From Hydrogenophaga sp. (GTDB taxonomy: Bacteria; Pseudomonadota; Gammaproteobacteria; Burkholderiales; Burkholderiaceae): a stretch of DNA of 6,281 nucleotides. Of this stretch, positions 5,157 to 6,281 are shown one piece after another; position 1 is the first letter of the stretch, and each line of letters begins with the position of its first letter. Under the pieces are notes generated by a model. It was not told the origin of the DNA, made no database searches, and was given only the letters and a program-made list of their open reading frames with translations. Both the position numbers and the translations under genes were made by a program. The stretch covers positions 1 to 6,281 of the forward strand of contig JALOSH010000164.1 in assembly GCA_025458545.1 (NCBI GenBank), in the 5' to 3' direction.

Positions 5157-6281
5157 ATGAGCAACCAGAACCTCTTTGTCGCGCTGCGCGACGCATTCCC
5201 CGCCGACCTGGACCGCACCGCGGTGGAGACCGACGACGGCTTGCGCTATTCGTGGCGCGACCTGGACCGCGCCACCGCCATGCTGGCCAACCTGCTCGAT
5301 TCGCTGGACCTGCCGCCCCTGTCCCGCATCGCGGTGCAGGTGGAAAAATCGGTTGAGGCCATGGTGTTGTACCTGGCCACATTGCGCGCGGGTCATGTGT
5401 TCCTGCCGCTCAACACCGCCTACCAGAGCGGCGAGATCGTCACCCTGGGCGACGACCGCACCGGCAGTCTGCTCGAGCGCGCAGTGCACTACAGCGACCG
5501 CCACACGCCCGCGCTGCGCCGCGACGAAGACCTGGCCGCCATTTTGTACACCAGCGGCACCACCGGGCGCAGCAAAGGCGCCATGCTCACCCACGGCAAC
5601 ATGCGCAGCAACGCGCTCACACTGCGCACCTATTGGCAGTGGCAGCCCGACGACGTGCTGATCCACGCGCTGCCCATCTTTCATGTGCACGGTCTGTTCG
5701 TGGCCATCCACGGCGCACTGATCAACGGCAGCAAGATGATCTGGCTGAGCAAGTTCGACCCCAAAGTGGTGATCGCCAAGTTCCCCGAGGCCACGGTGTT
5801 CATGGGCGTGCCCACGCTGTACGTCCGCATGCTGGCCGAGCCCACGCTGACAGCAGCGCAGGCGGCGCACATGCGCCTGTTCATCGCCGGTTCTGCGCCG
5901 CTGCTGATGGAAACCTTCACCGAATGGCAGGCCCGCACCGGCCACACCATCCTGGAGCGCTACGGCATGAGCGAGACCGTGATGCTCACCTCCAACCCCT
6001 GTGGCGCGGACGCTCGCTTCGGGGGCGCCACCGAACGGCACGGCGGCACGGTGGGTTTCCCGCTGCCGGGCGTGGCGCTGCGCGTGGTGGGCGACGACGG
6101 CCAGCCCGTTCCTGCTGGCGAGATCGGTGGCATTCAGGTGCAAGGGCCGAACGTGTTCAAGGGCTATTGGCGAATGCCCGAAAAAACCGCCGAGGAGTTC
6201 ACCGCCGACGGTTTCTTCAAGACCGGTGATGTGGGCAAGGTCGGTGCCGATGGTTACGTCACCATCGTGGGCCGCAGCAAA
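5157..6281 (+). CDS. matB: Malonyl-CoA synthetase, 3' end outside window, with apparent internal in-frame deletion
   Basis: MatB joins malonate to CoA with ATP, through a malonyl-AMP intermediate, giving malonyl-CoA for the decarboxylase encoded earlier in the operon. The 375 residues in the window cover most of the large ANL domain; the family is about 500 long. Visible motifs: AVQVEKSVEAMVLYLA (59-74), FLPLNTAYQSGEI (82-94), P-loop YTSGTTGRSKG (131-141), LPIFHVHGLF (172-181), GVPTLYVR (217-224), GSAPLL (245-250), ERYGMSET (267-274), GTVGFPLPG (297-305), NVFKGYWRMPEKT (332-344) and FKTGDVG (354-360). GTVGFPLP, NVFKGYWRMPEKT and the overall pattern point to MatB rather than a general acyl-CoA ligase. 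Between I94 and V95 (bases 5438/5439) about 33 residues expected from MatB homologues are missing, yet the frame is intact. The enzyme may therefore be impaired. There is no clear Shine-Dalgarno before ATG 5157, so it may depend on coupling to the gene ending 19 bp upstream. Confidence 0.92.
   Translation, partial: MSNQNLFVALRDAFPADLDRTAVETDDGLRYSWRDLDRATAMLANLLDSLDLPPLSRIAVQVEKSVEAMVLYLATLRAGHVFLPLNTAYQSGEIVTLGDDRTGSLLERAVHYSDRHTPALRRDEDLAAILYTSGTTGRSKGAMLTHGNMRSNALTLRTYWQWQPDDVLIHALPIFHVHGLFVAIHGALINGSKMIWLSKFDPKVVIAKFPEATVFMGVPTLYVRMLAEPTLTAAQAAHMRLFIAGSAPLLMETFTEWQARTGHTILERYGMSETVMLTSNPCGADARFGGATERHGGTVGFPLPGVALRVVGDDGQPVPAGEIGGIQVQGPNVFKGYWRMPEKTAEEFTADGFFKTGDVGKVGADGYVTIVGRSK

Noticed and set aside
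5142..6143. Antisense open frame (333 codons) opposite matB.
   Set aside because: The product is His/Gln/Val/Gly-rich with no domain, while the + frame shows all the ANL motifs. It is a compositional shadow.
5157..6281. matB as a frameshifted pseudogene.
   Set aside because: The frame is open without a stop from 5157 to the window end and all later motifs are in one frame. The anomaly is an in-frame gap, not a frameshift.

Overview
The window is about 6.3 kb of GC-rich, densely coding DNA with every supported gene on the + strand. It looks like the chromosome of a Burkholderiales bacterium, most likely of the Comamonadaceae (Hydrogenophaga-like). The evidence is high GC at third codon positions, an ilvD-lgt adjacency, an orphan Bug/TctC-type tripartite tricarboxylate receptor, and protein sequences that read like that family. 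This placement is inferred from recognition, not from a database search.

Layout. (1) Bases 1-243 hold the C-terminal end of ilvD (dihydroxy-acid dehydratase), followed by a clear intrinsic terminator at 264-289. (2) Bases 350-1153 hold lgt, the prolipoprotein diacylglyceryl transferase, complete with its signature motifs. (3) Bases 1154-1325 form a 172-bp intergenic region. It has a GC-rich hairpin just after lgt and an AT-rich 22-bp imperfect palindrome just ahead of the next gene, which is a good operator candidate. (4) From 1326 to the window end runs a compact five-gene operon: FCD-type GntR regulator (MatR-like), malonyl-CoA decarboxylase (matA), Bug-family solute receptor, crotonase-fold protein, and malonyl-CoA synthetase (matB, cut by the window edge). 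The gaps are a 4-base ATGA overlap, then 38, 22 and 19 bp.

How it works together. The receptor probably binds malonate or a related dicarboxylate in the periplasm. MatB activates malonate to malonyl-CoA with ATP and CoA, and MatA decarboxylates this to acetyl-CoA and CO2. The GntR protein probably represses the operon until malonate or malonyl-CoA is present. The crotonase has no obvious step in this pathway, and it lacks one of the two classical hydratase glutamates.

Most notable points: matB appears to have an in-frame internal gap of roughly 33 residues between its substrate-domain motif and the P-loop; the crotonase has Ile in place of the second catalytic Glu; the receptor sits in the operon without membrane partners; and the palindrome ahead of the regulator is a testable operator. 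No RNA genes, CRISPR arrays, insertion sequences or phage features were seen. This is a variant of a known catabolic module rather than a wholly new system.
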